64,000 bases of DNA from Apilactobacillus apinorum (GTDB lineage: Bacteria; Bacillota; Bacilli; Lactobacillales; Lactobacillaceae). Positions 1-9,600 of the stretch are shown here, one piece after another (position 1 is the stretch's first letter; every line of letters starts with the position of its first letter). The stretch is from NCBI RefSeq assembly GCF_001281175.1, contig NZ_KQ440396.1, forward strand, positions 186,001 to 250,000, in the 5' to 3' direction. The notes beneath the pieces were generated by a model that saw only the letters and a list, made by a program, of their open reading frames with translations, did not search any database and was not told where the DNA came from. The translations under genes and the position numbers were made by a program.

Positions 1-202
1 CTCTTAATACAGCAACGATCAATCCACTTCTTGTTGAAATTAGGACAGTGGCTAATAATATTGGAATGTCACCAAAATCTAACTTCATATAAGGCGCAAT
101 CGGAATTAAAGGTACCGATAAATAAGTTAGCAAGTATGCTAACCCACCTAAAACTGAAACTTGGACTAAGTTTCTTAAACTAAAACTACTACTTCTTTCC
201 AT
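1..202 (-). CDS. ribU: Riboflavin ECF transporter substrate-binding subunit (5' part only)
   Basis: Only the first 67 codons lie in the window; the gene runs off the left edge. The N-terminus has a short polar leader, a hydrophobic helix (LGGLAYLLTYLSVPLIPIAP) and then YMKLDFGDIPILL, which matches the conserved segment of RibU-type S components. RibU binds riboflavin in the membrane and works with the shared EcfT/EcfA module. Two adjacent ATGs are possible (205 or 202); GGAGG at 210-214 is 7 nt from the second, so I chose 202. The FMN riboswitch just upstream makes the riboflavin assignment strong. The energising subunits are not in the window. Confidence 0.85.
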   Translation of the reverse strand, partial: MERSSSFSLRNLVQVSVLGGLAYLLTYLSVPLIPIAPYMKLDFGDIPILLATVLISTRSGLIVAVLR

Positions 203-230
203 CATAAATCCTCCAATGAGGAATATCTTC

Positions 231-266
231 AAAAAAAATCCCGCTAACCTTTTACAGATCAACGGG
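231..266 (-). terminator. Rho-independent terminator, expression platform of the FMN riboswitch
   Basis: On the minus strand CCCGTTGATC pairs with GGTTAGCGGG (10 bp, some G-U) around a 7-nt loop, followed by eight T. It lies between the aptamer and the ribU start, as expected for FMN-induced premature termination. Confidence 0.85.
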
Positions 267-403
267 CATTTGTGCATACTCAAAAAGAGATCTTCTTTAT
301 ACCAGACTATACTGTCGGCTCTGGAATTTCACCAAATCAACTATCATTTAGATAGGTAGCGGGCTATAACCGCCGGTCGGGAATCACACCCTGCCCTGAA
401 GAT
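267..403 (-). promoter_or_regulatory. FMN riboswitch (RFN element) controlling ribU
   Basis: Reading the minus strand from 403, the RFN hallmark blocks appear in order: ATCTTCAGGGCAGGG, TTCCCGACCGGCGGT, AGCCCGC, GGTGAAATTCC, CCGACAGTATAGTCTGG and the closing AAGAAGAT near 289. This is the conserved FMN-binding fold. High FMN should favour the downstream terminator and shut off riboflavin uptake. Confidence 0.95.
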
Positions 404-432
404 AAACCAATTTATTAATTTTTTCAAAAACA

Positions 433-461
433 ATGATATAAAATTACCAGAAAAAACACAA
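433..461 (-). promoter_or_regulatory. Probable promoter for ribU leader
   Basis: Minus-strand TTGTGT (461-456), 17-nt spacer, TATCAT (438-433). It lies between the rluB stop and the FMN aptamer, so it would transcribe the riboswitch and ribU. Confidence 0.45.
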
Positions 462-467
462 GTCTTT

Positions 468-1193
468 TTATCTTTTTTCTGTAATTTCGTATAACTTTTC
501 AACCTCGAATTTTTTAAGTGGTCGATAATCACCCGGTTGTAATCCTCTTAAATTCAAGAATGCGAAAGATTCTCGCTTAAGCTTCTTAACTGGGTGTCCA
601 ACAGCCTTAAACATATTCTTAACTTCATGATTTTTTCCTTCATGAATAGTTAGTTGAACAACTGCAGTTTTCTTACTAGTATCAGTTTCTAAAACATTGG
701 TTTTAGCTGGACTAGTTTTATGACCATTTACAACAACACCAATGCGAAGTTGTTTTAATTCGTCATTAGTAGGGATTCCTTCAACTTTAGCAACGTAAGT
801 TTTTTCTACTTCATATTTCGGATGAGTAAGGCGATTATCTAAATCACCATCATTGGTCATTAATAATAGACCTGAAGTGTCATAATCTAGTCTACCTACT
901 GGATAAATTCTTTGTTCAACATCTTCAAAGAAATCTAATACAGTTTTACGTGACTTTTCATCAGAAACTGAAGTAATAATACGACGAGGTTTATAAAATA
1001 AATAGTAAACTGGTGCTTCTTTATTGATTGGTAACCCATCAACTTGAACTTCGTCTGACACCTTTACCTTTGTTCCAAGTTCAGTTACTACTTGGCCATT
1101 AACTTTTACTCGTCCCGCCAAAATAATTTCTTCTGACTTTCTTCTAGAAGCAACTCCGGCCTTAGCCATTATTTTCTGAAGTCTCTCCGCCAT
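468..1193 (-). CDS. rluB: 23S rRNA pseudouridine synthase, RluB family
   Basis: 241 residues. An N-terminal S4 RNA-binding domain (about residues 1-60, MAERLQKIMAKAGVASRRKS) is followed by the RsuA/RluB catalytic domain, with the family motif GRLDYDTSGLL at 100-110; Asp103 is the expected catalytic aspartate. The family converts uridine to pseudouridine in the 23S peptidyl-transferase region. It overlaps the end of scpB by 32 bp, so it is the last gene of the xerD-ribT-scpA-scpB-rluB run. Length and order are ordinary for lactobacilli. RluB rather than RsuA/RluE is chosen from the scpAB linkage. Confidence 0.93.
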   Translation of the reverse strand: MAERLQKIMAKAGVASRRKSEEIILAGRVKVNGQVVTELGTKVKVSDEVQVDGLPINKEAPVYYLFYKPRRIITSVSDEKSRKTVLDFFEDVEQRIYPVGRLDYDTSGLLLMTNDGDLDNRLTHPKYEVEKTYVAKVEGIPTNDELKQLRIGVVVNGHKTSPAKTNVLETDTSKKTAVVQLTIHEGKNHEVKNMFKAVGHPVKKLKRESFAFLNLRGLQPGDYRPLKKFEVEKLYEITEKR

Positions 1194-1722
1194 AATCTTC
1201 CTCCTTGATTAAAATCTCATTTTCTATTTTTGGTAATTCGTCTAATGATTTAATGCCAAACAACTTTAAAAAGTTATCTGTAGTTTTATATAGTTTTGGA
1301 TGACCTGGAACTTTTTTATATCCAGAGGTTTCAATCAAACCTTGTCTCAATAATCTCTGTACAGTCTTACTACTATTAACCCCTCTAATATCATCTACTT
1401 CAACTCTTGTAATTGGTTGATTATAAGCAATAATTGTAAGGGCTTCTAAAGCAGTTTGGGTAAGTGAAATACTTTCATCACTCTTCAAGTAATTCTTCAT
1501 TAAATCATCTAATTCTTCTTTAGTTGCTAATCTGTACTTATCAGAATATTGCATGATTGTGAATGCAGAATCATCGCGATTAAATTTATCAGATAATTGA
1601 CTGATGAGTTCGTTTAGTTTATCACCGTCTATTTTTAGCATTTCAATTAGTTGTTCCTCACTAATGCCATCTTCGCCGGAAATATATATTAATCCTTCTA
1701 ATTCAGCTAACTTATTAACCAC
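1162..1722 (-). CDS. scpB: Segregation and condensation protein B
   Basis: 186 residues, ScpB winged-helix family: the N-terminal half contains LEGLIYISGEDGIS and the centre ALTIIAYNQPITRVEVDDIRG, both typical. ScpB dimers bind the ScpA kleisin that bridges SMC heads in chromosome condensation. The start is GTG, placed immediately after the scpA stop (TAA then GTG) with AGGTGA just upstream inside the end of scpA. This indicates translational coupling of the two subunits. The C-terminus overlaps rluB. Confidence 0.94.
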   Translation of the reverse strand: MVNKLAELEGLIYISGEDGISEEQLIEMLKIDGDKLNELISQLSDKFNRDDSAFTIMQYSDKYRLATKEELDDLMKNYLKSDESISLTQTALEALTIIAYNQPITRVEVDDIRGVNSSKTVQRLLRQGLIETSGYKKVPGHPKLYKTTDNFLKLFGIKSLDELPKIENEILIKEEDYGGETSENNG

Positions 1723-2475
1723 TTACTCATCACCTACTTCAACTTGTTCTAAATAAATTTTATCATCAACCTGCCCAACACTAATTTTATGCTCTTTAAC
1801 TAACTCTAATAAAGATAGGAATGTGGTTACTACCATCTCAATATTATTAGTATTCTTAAATAATTGATCAAACTCGATATGCTTTTGCTGCGACAACTTT
1901 TCCATGACAAATTCAGATTGTTCCTTAACTGTAAATTGCCATTCAATAACTGAATGAACGTATGGCTCATTTTCTTTTATTTTATCAATCACTCTATCGA
2001 AAGCTTGTTGAATAAGTCTGATGTTAAATTTCTGATTACCATTAAAATCAATCATTTCATCAACTGTTGGCAAAGTTGGATCAACACTATGGTACTTGGA
2101 ACTTTTTGTTTCCATCTGTTTTAAAACTTTAGAAACCTCTTTATATTCTTGATATATTAACAATTGATTAACTAATTCATCACGTGGATCTTCATAATCA
2201 TCATTTTCATCAATTTCATCATTTCTAGGTAGCAATAATTTTGACTTAATTGCCATCAAGTTCGATGCCATCACGAAATATTCACCAGCGATATTAACAT
2301 TAAGATTTTCCATTGCAGTTAAATAACCCAAATATTGCTCAGTTATTTTTTCAATTTGAATATCATAAATGTCCATTTCCGACTGCTTAATTAAATGTAA
2401 AAGTAATTCAAGAGGGCCATCAAAATCATCAATATGAATATTAATATTATTTGAATTATTGAATTCTGGTTCCAT
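1723..2475 (-). CDS. scpA: Segregation and condensation protein A (kleisin)
   Basis: 250 residues from the chosen ATG. The N-terminal IHIDDFDGPLELLLHLIKQ and EMDIYDIQIEKITEQYL are the ScpA signature that contacts the SMC neck; the C-terminal winged helix (TFLSLLELVKEHKI) contacts the SMC cap. The frame stays open upstream to 2559, but GGGAG lies 7 nt before the ATG at 2475 and the extra 28 residues look like read-through of ribT sequence. The start overlaps the end of ribT by 20 bp. It acts with SMC and ScpB in nucleoid segregation. Confidence 0.93.
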   Translation of the reverse strand: MEPEFNNSNNINIHIDDFDGPLELLLHLIKQSEMDIYDIQIEKITEQYLGYLTAMENLNVNIAGEYFVMASNLMAIKSKLLLPRNDEIDENDDYEDPRDELVNQLLIYQEYKEVSKVLKQMETKSSKYHSVDPTLPTVDEMIDFNGNQKFNIRLIQQAFDRVIDKIKENEPYVHSVIEWQFTVKEQSEFVMEKLSQQKHIEFDQLFKNTNNIEMVVTTFLSLLELVKEHKISVGQVDDKIYLEQVEVGDE

Positions 2476-2824
2476 TACGTTTCTCCCACAGTTCACAGAT
2501 TGATGTCGTATCCATTGTTCCAACAATTTTTTGATCCATATATAAATTGGATAAATCATCTAACATACTACAACAATTATTCATATTCCAAGAATCAGGA
2601 GTTAAAACAATCCTTCTAAGCACTAACATGCTGCCTTTATCTTCAACCGCAATGAGTCCAGCCCAATTATCATCTTCATTTTTCCATAAATAAATAATGC
2701 GGTTTTCATTATCATCGTACCAATTCATTTCATCTTCTAGATGGTGTCCTTGGTTCATGCCTGGTAACAAAGATAACATGTCCATTGCGATTTTTTTATA
2801 TTCTAGACGATATTTAAGTAGCAT
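2456..2824 (-). CDS. ribT: RibT-like GNAT-family protein
   Basis: 122 residues, beginning MLLKYRLEYKKIAMDMLSLL. It matches the RibT family (small GNAT-fold acetyltransferase-like proteins) known from the last gene of the Bacillus riboflavin operon, where it also precedes scpA. RRIVLTP resembles the GNAT beta4 strand. Function is unproven in any organism I know of. No ribDEAH genes are nearby; the neighbours are xerD and scpA. Together with the riboswitch-controlled ribU, this looks like the remnant of a lost riboflavin operon. The family call is good; the role is unknown. Confidence 0.8.
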   Translation of the reverse strand: MLLKYRLEYKKIAMDMLSLLPGMNQGHHLEDEMNWYDDNENRIIYLWKNEDDNWAGLIAVEDKGSMLVLRRIVLTPDSWNMNNCCSMLDDLSNLYMDQKIVGTMDTTSICELWEKRNGTRIQ

Positions 2825-2845
2825 ATTAATTCCCTCCTAAATTTA

Positions 2846-3733
2846 TTAGGCATGAGGATGAAATTCATCAAAAGCCTTATTAAGGTGTTCATGTGATACA
2901 TGTGTGTAAATTTGCGTAGTAGAAATATCTGAATGTCCTAAAAGTTCTTGAACGATTCTTAAATCAGCACCGTTTTCTAATATATGGGTGGCAAATGAGT
3001 GTCTAAGTGTATGGGGAGTGACATTCTTTTTAATGCCAGCTAATGCAACATAGTGTTTTAATTTTTGCCAAATGCTTTGTCGACTAATTCCACCACCATG
3101 TGCGTTTAAAAACAAATATTCAGATCTTCTTTTTTTGAGTAATAAAGGACGACTTTTTTCCATATATTCGTAAATCCACTTAATTGCTTCAGTTCCAATA
3201 GGAATAATTCTTTCTTTATCACCTTTACCGATTGTTTGAATAATTCCCATCTCTAAATGTAAATTATCCATTTTAAGGTTAACTACTTCACTTACTCGTA
3301 ATCCCGTGGCATACATAACTTCTAATATGGTTCTATCCCTTATCCCATATTTATCACTAACATCTGGCATAGTTAATAATTTATCGACTTCATTAACGGT
3401 TAAGACATCTGGAAAATGACTAGCACTTTTAGGTGTATCGACATTAACCATTGGATTTTCAACAATGTAATGATATTTATGCAAATAAGAAAAGAATTTT
3501 TTCATACTTGAGACAAACCTGATTACAGAATTTCTAGCCTTACCTGCATCCTTCATTTGCTTCATGTATTCCAAAATAGTTTTAGAATCTACTTGCTTAA
3601 ATGAATTGACTTGTCTTTCTCTTAAAAAATTAACAAATCCCACAATATCTTGACGATAACTTTTAACTGTATTGTCCGATAAACCTCTTTCGATTACAAG
3701 GTAGTGTAAATAATCTTTAACTTGTTCATCCAT
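2846..3733 (-). CDS. xerD: Tyrosine recombinase XerD
   Basis: 295 residues. The N-terminal SAM-like core-binding domain (1-100) is followed by the catalytic domain with the full tyrosine-recombinase set: Arg146 in ATGLRVSE, Lys170, His241 and Arg244 in HTLRHSFATH, His267 in LLGHSDI and Tyr276 in IYTHV. XerD resolves chromosome dimers at dif during division. Its position next to ribT/scpAB is the usual one in Firmicutes, so this is the housekeeping recombinase and not a mobile-element integrase. No dif-like site was recognised in the window. Confidence 0.94.
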   Translation of the reverse strand: MDEQVKDYLHYLVIERGLSDNTVKSYRQDIVGFVNFLRERQVNSFKQVDSKTILEYMKQMKDAGKARNSVIRFVSSMKKFFSYLHKYHYIVENPMVNVDTPKSASHFPDVLTVNEVDKLLTMPDVSDKYGIRDRTILEVMYATGLRVSEVVNLKMDNLHLEMGIIQTIGKGDKERIIPIGTEAIKWIYEYMEKSRPLLLKKRRSEYLFLNAHGGGISRQSIWQKLKHYVALAGIKKNVTPHTLRHSFATHILENGADLRIVQELLGHSDISTTQIYTHVSHEHLNKAFDEFHPHA

Positions 3734-3747
3734 TTACTTCACCAAAC

Positions 3748-4632
3748 TTATTCTAGTTCTGTTTTATTACCTTTTTCAGTTAACTTCATTTGACCATCTG
3801 ATTGTTCAATTAATCTATTCTTTAATAGATTACCCACAGCACGTTTAAATTGACCTTTACTAATTCCAAAGAACTCTTTAATTGATTCTGGAGTACTCTT
3901 ATCCGTAAATGGAATTGAACCAGATTCAGATTTCTTTAAAACTGTAAAAATCATTTGAGAATCATCACTAATAGCTTCATATCCACGAGGTTTCATTGAT
4001 AAGTTAAGCGTTTTATCTCTTAAAATCCCAATTACTCTTACGTCAACGTGTTGACCCAATCTTGGTTCTAATTCACGTTCACTTGGATGAATAAATCCAA
4101 TTCGATAGTCATCAGTAATAACCCTGGTACCAGCTAACTTAAGTCGATAAGTAGTCGCCTTTAAATTACGATTTTTCATTTTTTCATTGGCAGGAACAGA
4201 TAGACTTTGGAAAATTTCTTCGTCTGCTAATTCACCCCAAATACGACCTTTTTTATCAATTTTCAAGGCAATCATCAATCGATCACCATGTTGAGGCCAT
4301 AATTTTGTTAATTCAGGTAAATCATCGATAGATACAGCAATGTCCTTGTTTGGCAATCCAATGTCAACAAACACACCTAGTCCAAATTTACTTTGAACTA
4401 CAGTACCAAACCCATAGTGATCCACTTGAACTTCAGGAATATTTCTAGTAATTTGCATTTTATGGTCTTCATTTTCGTAGGTAAATCCCTTGAAATTACT
4501 TCCAATTTTTAAAGGTTTTTCAATTTCTGATTTATCTAATGAAAAAGTTGTACCTTCAATTTGTACAAAATAATTTTTATCATTTTCATCTGTCACTTTT
4601 CCGGAGACAACTCGGCCTAAATATTCGTTCAT
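3748..4632 (-). CDS. cvfB: CvfB/YitL S1-type RNA-binding protein
   Basis: 294 residues. It has the CvfB layout: tandem S1-like OB domains (GTVVQSKFGLGVFVDIGLPNKDIAVS in two halves; GFIHPSERE near 190) and a C-terminal winged helix (FFGISKGQFKRAVGNLL). CvfB proteins bind RNA and affect virulence or exoprotein expression in staphylococci; the molecular role in lactobacilli is not established. GAGGAA precedes the ATG. It lies between xerD and pyk, a conserved lactobacillar arrangement. Confidence 0.9.
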   Translation of the reverse strand: MNEYLGRVVSGKVTDENDKNYFVQIEGTTFSLDKSEIEKPLKIGSNFKGFTYENEDHKMQITRNIPEVQVDHYGFGTVVQSKFGLGVFVDIGLPNKDIAVSIDDLPELTKLWPQHGDRLMIALKIDKKGRIWGELADEEIFQSLSVPANEKMKNRNLKATTYRLKLAGTRVITDDYRIGFIHPSERELEPRLGQHVDVRVIGILRDKTLNLSMKPRGYEAISDDSQMIFTVLKKSESGSIPFTDKSTPESIKEFFGISKGQFKRAVGNLLKNRLIEQSDGQMKLTEKGNKTELE

Positions 4633-4693
4633 TAATATTCCTCATTTCGAATCTGTATACCTTAATTCTACACTACTTTACATAATATTTCGA

Positions 4694-4728
4694 TAAAAAA
4701 AGAGGATGCATTAAATGCATCCTCTTTC
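4694..4728 (-). terminator. Terminator of pyk
   Basis: Minus strand: AAGAGGATGCAT, three-base loop, ATGCATCCTCTT, then a run of T. The stem is perfect over 12 bp, just after the pyk stop. Confidence 0.93.
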
Positions 4729-4738
4729 AAACTATTTA

Positions 4739-6499
4739 TTATAGTGAGTTAGCAGCACCACTGTAAACAATACCTCTACGTGAATCAACTGTAATAGTTT
4801 GACCATCAGAGATGTTTTCAGTAGCTCCCTTAGCACCTACAATAACAGGAATTCCTAATGAAATACCTAGAACTGCAGCGTGTGAAGTCATTCCACCATC
4901 TTCTACAATAACAGCACTTGCCTTCTTAATAGCTGGCAAGAAGTCTTTGTTGGTATTCTTTGCTACCAACACGCCACCGTCAACAGCTTTGCTGTTTGCG
5001 TCGGCAGCGTTACTTGCTAAAAAAGCCTTACCGATAACAGTCTTGTCACCAATACCTTGACCTTGAGCAAGTTCTGAACCAATTAATTTAACGCTCATTA
5101 CGTTAGTAGTACCTTTTTCGCCAACAGGTAAACCTGCAACTACAAGGATTAAGTCGCCTTCTTTAGCTAGGCCAGTTTCAACAGCTTTCTTAGCTGCGAA
5201 ATCAAACATGCCATCACTGTTTTCAGGCTTGTCTACAACGATTGGGTGAACACCCCAGTTAACCATTAAACCACGACGTACGCGATCATCAAAAGTTAAA
5301 GCTAAGATGTCAGCATTTGGATGGTATTTTGAAATCATACGAGCTGAGTAACCAGTTGAAGTAGTAGTTACAACAGTCTTAATGTCAAGATCTCTAACCA
5401 TGTCAGCAACTTGCTTACCGAATGCTTCAGTAACATCACCGTTCTTGAATTCAGGACGTGCGTCACCGTATTCATCGTAATGGCTTTCTGCCATTTCATC
5501 AAGCTTAGCCATAGTAGCAACAGCTTCTGCAGGGTAGTCACCATTAGCACTTTCACCTGAAAGCATAGTAGCGTCAGTACCGCTTAATACAGCGTATTCA
5601 ACGTCTGATGCTTCGGCACGTGTAGGACGTGGGTTTTCTTGCATTGAGTCCAACATTTGAGTTGCAGTAATAACAGGTTTACCCATTTCGTTACATCTGT
5701 GGATTAAGTGTTTTTGAACGATTGGAACATTTTCTGCTGGAATTTCAACAGCCATGTCACCACGAGCAATCATTAAACCATCAGAAACCTTCATGATTTC
5801 TTCGAAGTTGTCGATACCTTCTTGTGATTCAATCTTAGGGAAGATTTGAACGTCTTCTTTGTGTTCGTCTTCAAGTAATTTACGGATGTCTAAAACATCT
5901 TCTGGTTTTCTTACAAATGAAGCGGCAATAAAGTTAATGTGCATTTCTGAAAGACCAAAACGAATATCGCTTGAATCTTTTTCAGTGATACCTGGTAAGT
6001 TAATTGATACACCAGGAGCAGTAACAGTCTTACGTGAACCTAAAACAGCATTGTTTTGGGCAGTAACAACTAGTTCTTTGTTTTCTTGGTCAATTTCATC
6101 AATAACTGAGTCTAGGATACCATCATCATATAAGATGTGGCCACCAACATGAACATCAGCTAATAGGCCTGGGTAAGTAACGGCGATTTTTTCTTTAGTA
6201 CCTTCTAAAGTATCGTCCATTGAAATTCTAAACTGGTCACCAGTGTGGAATTCAATCTTACCTTCTTTTTGCTTAGTAGTACGGATTTCAGCACCCTTAG
6301 TATCAAGCATAAGACCAACTGTCTTACCGGTTCTCTTTTCAGCTTCATGAACTTTGTTCAAACGATCAAAGTGTTCTTCATGGTCACCGTGTGAGAAGTT
6401 AAATCTGAAAACATTAGCGCCTGATTCGATTAAGTTAACAATAATGTCAACATCAGTACTTGCAGGTCCTAATGTACTTACGATTTTTGTTTTCTTCAT
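4739..6499 (-). CDS. pyk: Pyruvate kinase with extra PEP-utiliser C-terminal domain
   Basis: 586 residues, the long form of the enzyme. The A/B/C domains (1 to about 475) carry the usual motifs: STLGPAS, RFNFSHGDHEEH, MLDTKGAEIR, PKIESQEG, MIARGDM and the substrate-binding ATQMLDSMQ...RPTRAEASD. The last ~110 residues are a PEP-utilising swivelling domain as in Bacillus-type enzymes, containing GGMTSHAAVLG with Thr538-Ser539-His540. The reaction is PEP + ADP to pyruvate + ATP, the payoff step of glycolysis or the phosphoketolase route. It is monocistronic between a strong terminator and its own promoter. The usual partner gene pfkA is missing upstream. Confidence 0.97.
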   Translation of the reverse strand: MKKTKIVSTLGPASTDVDIIVNLIESGANVFRFNFSHGDHEEHFDRLNKVHEAEKRTGKTVGLMLDTKGAEIRTTKQKEGKIEFHTGDQFRISMDDTLEGTKEKIAVTYPGLLADVHVGGHILYDDGILDSVIDEIDQENKELVVTAQNNAVLGSRKTVTAPGVSINLPGITEKDSSDIRFGLSEMHINFIAASFVRKPEDVLDIRKLLEDEHKEDVQIFPKIESQEGIDNFEEIMKVSDGLMIARGDMAVEIPAENVPIVQKHLIHRCNEMGKPVITATQMLDSMQENPRPTRAEASDVEYAVLSGTDATMLSGESANGDYPAEAVATMAKLDEMAESHYDEYGDARPEFKNGDVTEAFGKQVADMVRDLDIKTVVTTTSTGYSARMISKYHPNADILALTFDDRVRRGLMVNWGVHPIVVDKPENSDGMFDFAAKKAVETGLAKEGDLILVVAGLPVGEKGTTNVMSVKLIGSELAQGQGIGDKTVIGKAFLASNAADANSKAVDGGVLVAKNTNKDFLPAIKKASAVIVEDGGMTSHAAVLGISLGIPVIVGAKGATENISDGQTITVDSRRGIVYSGAANSL

Positions 6500-6524
6500 A
6501 AGTAAAAATCTCTCCTTTTATTTT

Positions 6525-6556
6525 GTATGGTAAATCATTATTTTGATGTTCCATAC
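6525..6556 (-). other. Hairpin in the pyk 5' leader
   Basis: GTATGG and CCATAC (6 bp), plus inner ATCA/TGAT pairs, can form a short interrupted stem between the likely transcription start and the pyk RBS. There is no T tract, so it is not a terminator; it may stabilise the mRNA. Weak evidence. Confidence 0.3.
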
Positions 6557-6569
6557 ATAACTAGGTTTC

Positions 6570-6585
6570 ACACTATAGTGTATCA
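6570..6585 (-). promoter_or_regulatory. Extended -10 promoter of pyk overlapped by a palindrome
   Basis: On the minus strand TGATACACT (6585-6577) is an extended -10 element. The perfect 12-bp palindrome ACACTATAGTGT (6570-6581) overlaps it and the expected start site, which is where a repressor dimer could bind. No good -35 hexamer is visible. Confidence 0.45.
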
Positions 6586-6636
6586 CTTTTTAAAATTTAT
6601 GTCTTTTATTTTTATAGTTTTTTTCACAATAAAAGA

Positions 6637-9600
6637 TTATTTATAAATCACATTACCATTACCTAACAATTGAATAAGTTTACTATATAATTCTTTACTA
6701 CCATTCATACTGTATTTACTTGCTAGTTCTTTTTTTGAGTTATTATTTGCATTATAAATAATAACTTTATTATCACCATGGTTAGCTTGCATGATTTCAT
6801 ATAGCTTAATTGAAGTTTGTTTGTCGTTATGCGATTCATCAATCTTTAAATACCATTTTTTCAATTGTTTTTTCTTATTCAAAGCGCTCTTTACATTAGC
6901 CGCTGGAAGAATTTGATTGGCGATTACTTGAACTTCATTATTTCTAAAATCCGTTTTACCAGTCACTAACAAAACAATCCCTCGTTTAAGCAAGTTAGCA
7001 AATTTCTTAAATGATGTTGGAAAAACTGTGACACTAATATTACCAACCATGTCAGTTCCATTAATAAATGCCATCTGTTCACCTTTTTTGGTTCTGATTT
7101 CTTTAACGTTTTCAACATAAATTAATGTATTGATATTTTCATCTTTATTTATCATTTGATCAGAAGTGGTGATATTCATTTCCTGTTTTAAGACATCATA
7201 ATCTTCAACTGGATGTCCCGATAGATAAACACCTGTGTATTCCATTTCCAAGCTAAGTTTCTCTTGGAGAGTCATATCGTCACGATGCTTTATTTTAGGC
7301 TTCAAAGTACTGAATAGTTCCTGTGATGCACCACTTAAATTAATAGAAGATATAAATTCCTCGATTGAATCTGATAATTCAGCTCGATTATATCCAAAAT
7401 CATCAAATGCCCCTACATAAGCTAGTGACTTTAATAAATCAACATTGCGGAATTTTTTAGGCATTCTATATATAAATTCTTCTAACCCTTTATATTCACC
7501 ATTAAGGTTTCTTTCTTCGATAATAGTTTGTATAAAATCTTTTCTTAATCCTTTTACCGCTGACAATCCAAACAAAATCTTTCCATCACTTTCTGAAAAG
7601 TATGCTTCAGATTTATTAATATTAGGATGTTCTACCAAAATATCTCTTTTTTTGGCCTCAACAACATATGTGTTTGTTTTATCATTATTATTCAAAACTG
7701 AATTTAAAACTGCGACAAAAAATTGCAAACTATAATTAGTCTTTAAATATGCTAATTCAAATGCCATCTTACTATATGCAACTGCATGTGATTTATTAAA
7801 TCCATAACCAGCAAATTTTTCAATATAGTCAAAGGTTTGAATAGCTAAAGGCTCACTATAACCCTTATTAATTGCTCCCGAAACAAATTTATTTTTTAAG
7901 GCGTCCATAGTGCTCTTCTTTTTCTTACTCATTGCACGTCTTAAATTATCGGCTTCTCCAAGTGTAAATCCACCCATTACGGAAGCAACTTGCATAACTT
8001 GTTCTTGATAAACAATGATTCCATATGTCGGTAACAATATTGAATCTAAATTAGGATCAAATCTATCAACCGGTTCTTTTCCTTCCTTTCTACGAATAAA
8101 GGAATCAATATTTTGCATTGGACCTGGACGATATAGTGCGTTCACAGCTGAAATTTGGCCAAAATTATCAGGATGCATTGCTTTTAGCACCCTTTTAATA
8201 CCAGTAGACTCAAATTGAAAAACTCCATTTGTATCTCCGTCTTGGAATAACTTCAACGTTTTAGCATCTGTTAAATCTATTTTCTCAATATCAAAATCTG
8301 AATCAACATTTTGTTGAACTAAAGATACCACTTCTGCCAATATGGATAGATTTCTTAATCCCAAGAAATCCATTTTAAGTAAACCAATTTGTTCAACATA
8401 ATCTTTAGAATATTGAGTCAATAGCAACTCTTCATTCCCACTCTTCAATGGTGAAGTTTCGACTATTGGGGTATCACTTAAGATAACCCCTGCAGCATGG
8501 GTTCCGCTGTGTCTAGGTCTTCCTTCCAGTTTAATGGCAGTATCAAACATCAACTTATTCAACGGATTATCGTTAACTAGATTTTGTAACCTTTGTGATT
8601 CTTTATAAGCAGTGCTTAATTTTATCCTTAATTGATTACTAGGAATTGCTCGACTCCAGTCACTTTGTTGCACACGACTTAGACCAAACGTTCTTCCGAT
8701 ATCACGAATAACTTGTTTGGCTGACATAGTATCGAAAGTCACAATTTGACTAACATGTTCATCCCCATATTTATCATGAACATAATTCAAAACAACATCC
8801 CTCTTATTATCAGGAATATCTAAATCGATATCTGGCATTTGACGACGTTCTTCATTCAAAAATCGTTCAAACAATAAATCATATTGAATTGGATCGACAT
8901 CGGTAATAAATAAGCAAAATGATACTAATGATCCTGCAGCAGAACCTCTCCCAGGACCTGTCATAATATTTTGAGAATGCGCATAATTAATAACATCCCA
9001 AACAATTAAAAAATAATCATTAAATCCCATCTTATCAATTACTGATAATTCATATCCAAGTCTATCGATATATGTTTGCCAATTGTTTTTATCGATTTTT
9101 AATTTAGCCACTCTTTGTCTTAACCCTTGAACGCAGAGTTTCTTTAAGAATTCCTTTGAGGATAATCCTAAATCATTCACATAATGAGGTAATACCGGTT
9201 GTTTTTTATTAATTACAACATTTGTACTATCTGCTATTTTTTGATTATTTAAGACTAATTCTTCCAATCCGGCGTCTATGTATCGCTTTATCACTTCATA
9301 ACGATGGTCTAGCCATTTATTAGTTTTTTCATGACTAGCATTTAGTGGATTCGGAAATTTTTCATTTTGATCAATCTTTTTCATTACTTGTAATGCAAAA
9401 TAATCATCTTGATTAATTAATTGCACTTTTGAAGAGGCAACAGATTGAATATTAAGGGAAGTACTGATATTGGTTAGAAAGTTTCTATACTCAACATTAT
9501 CAATGTTATCCTCACTTAAGCCCATAAATACTGATTGATCATCTTTGTGATCTGAGATTTTTTGAATAGTATCTTCTAACGTATCTAAATCCCCGTTATT

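Noticed and set aside
344-532. Minus-strand 62-codon frame before ribU
   Set aside because: It lies across the FMN riboswitch and the rluB tail; the RNA element explains the sequence.
2846-3733. Tyrosine recombinase as a sign of a mobile element
   Set aside because: Sequence and scpAB/ribT linkage identify housekeeping XerD; no att repeats or phage genes are present.
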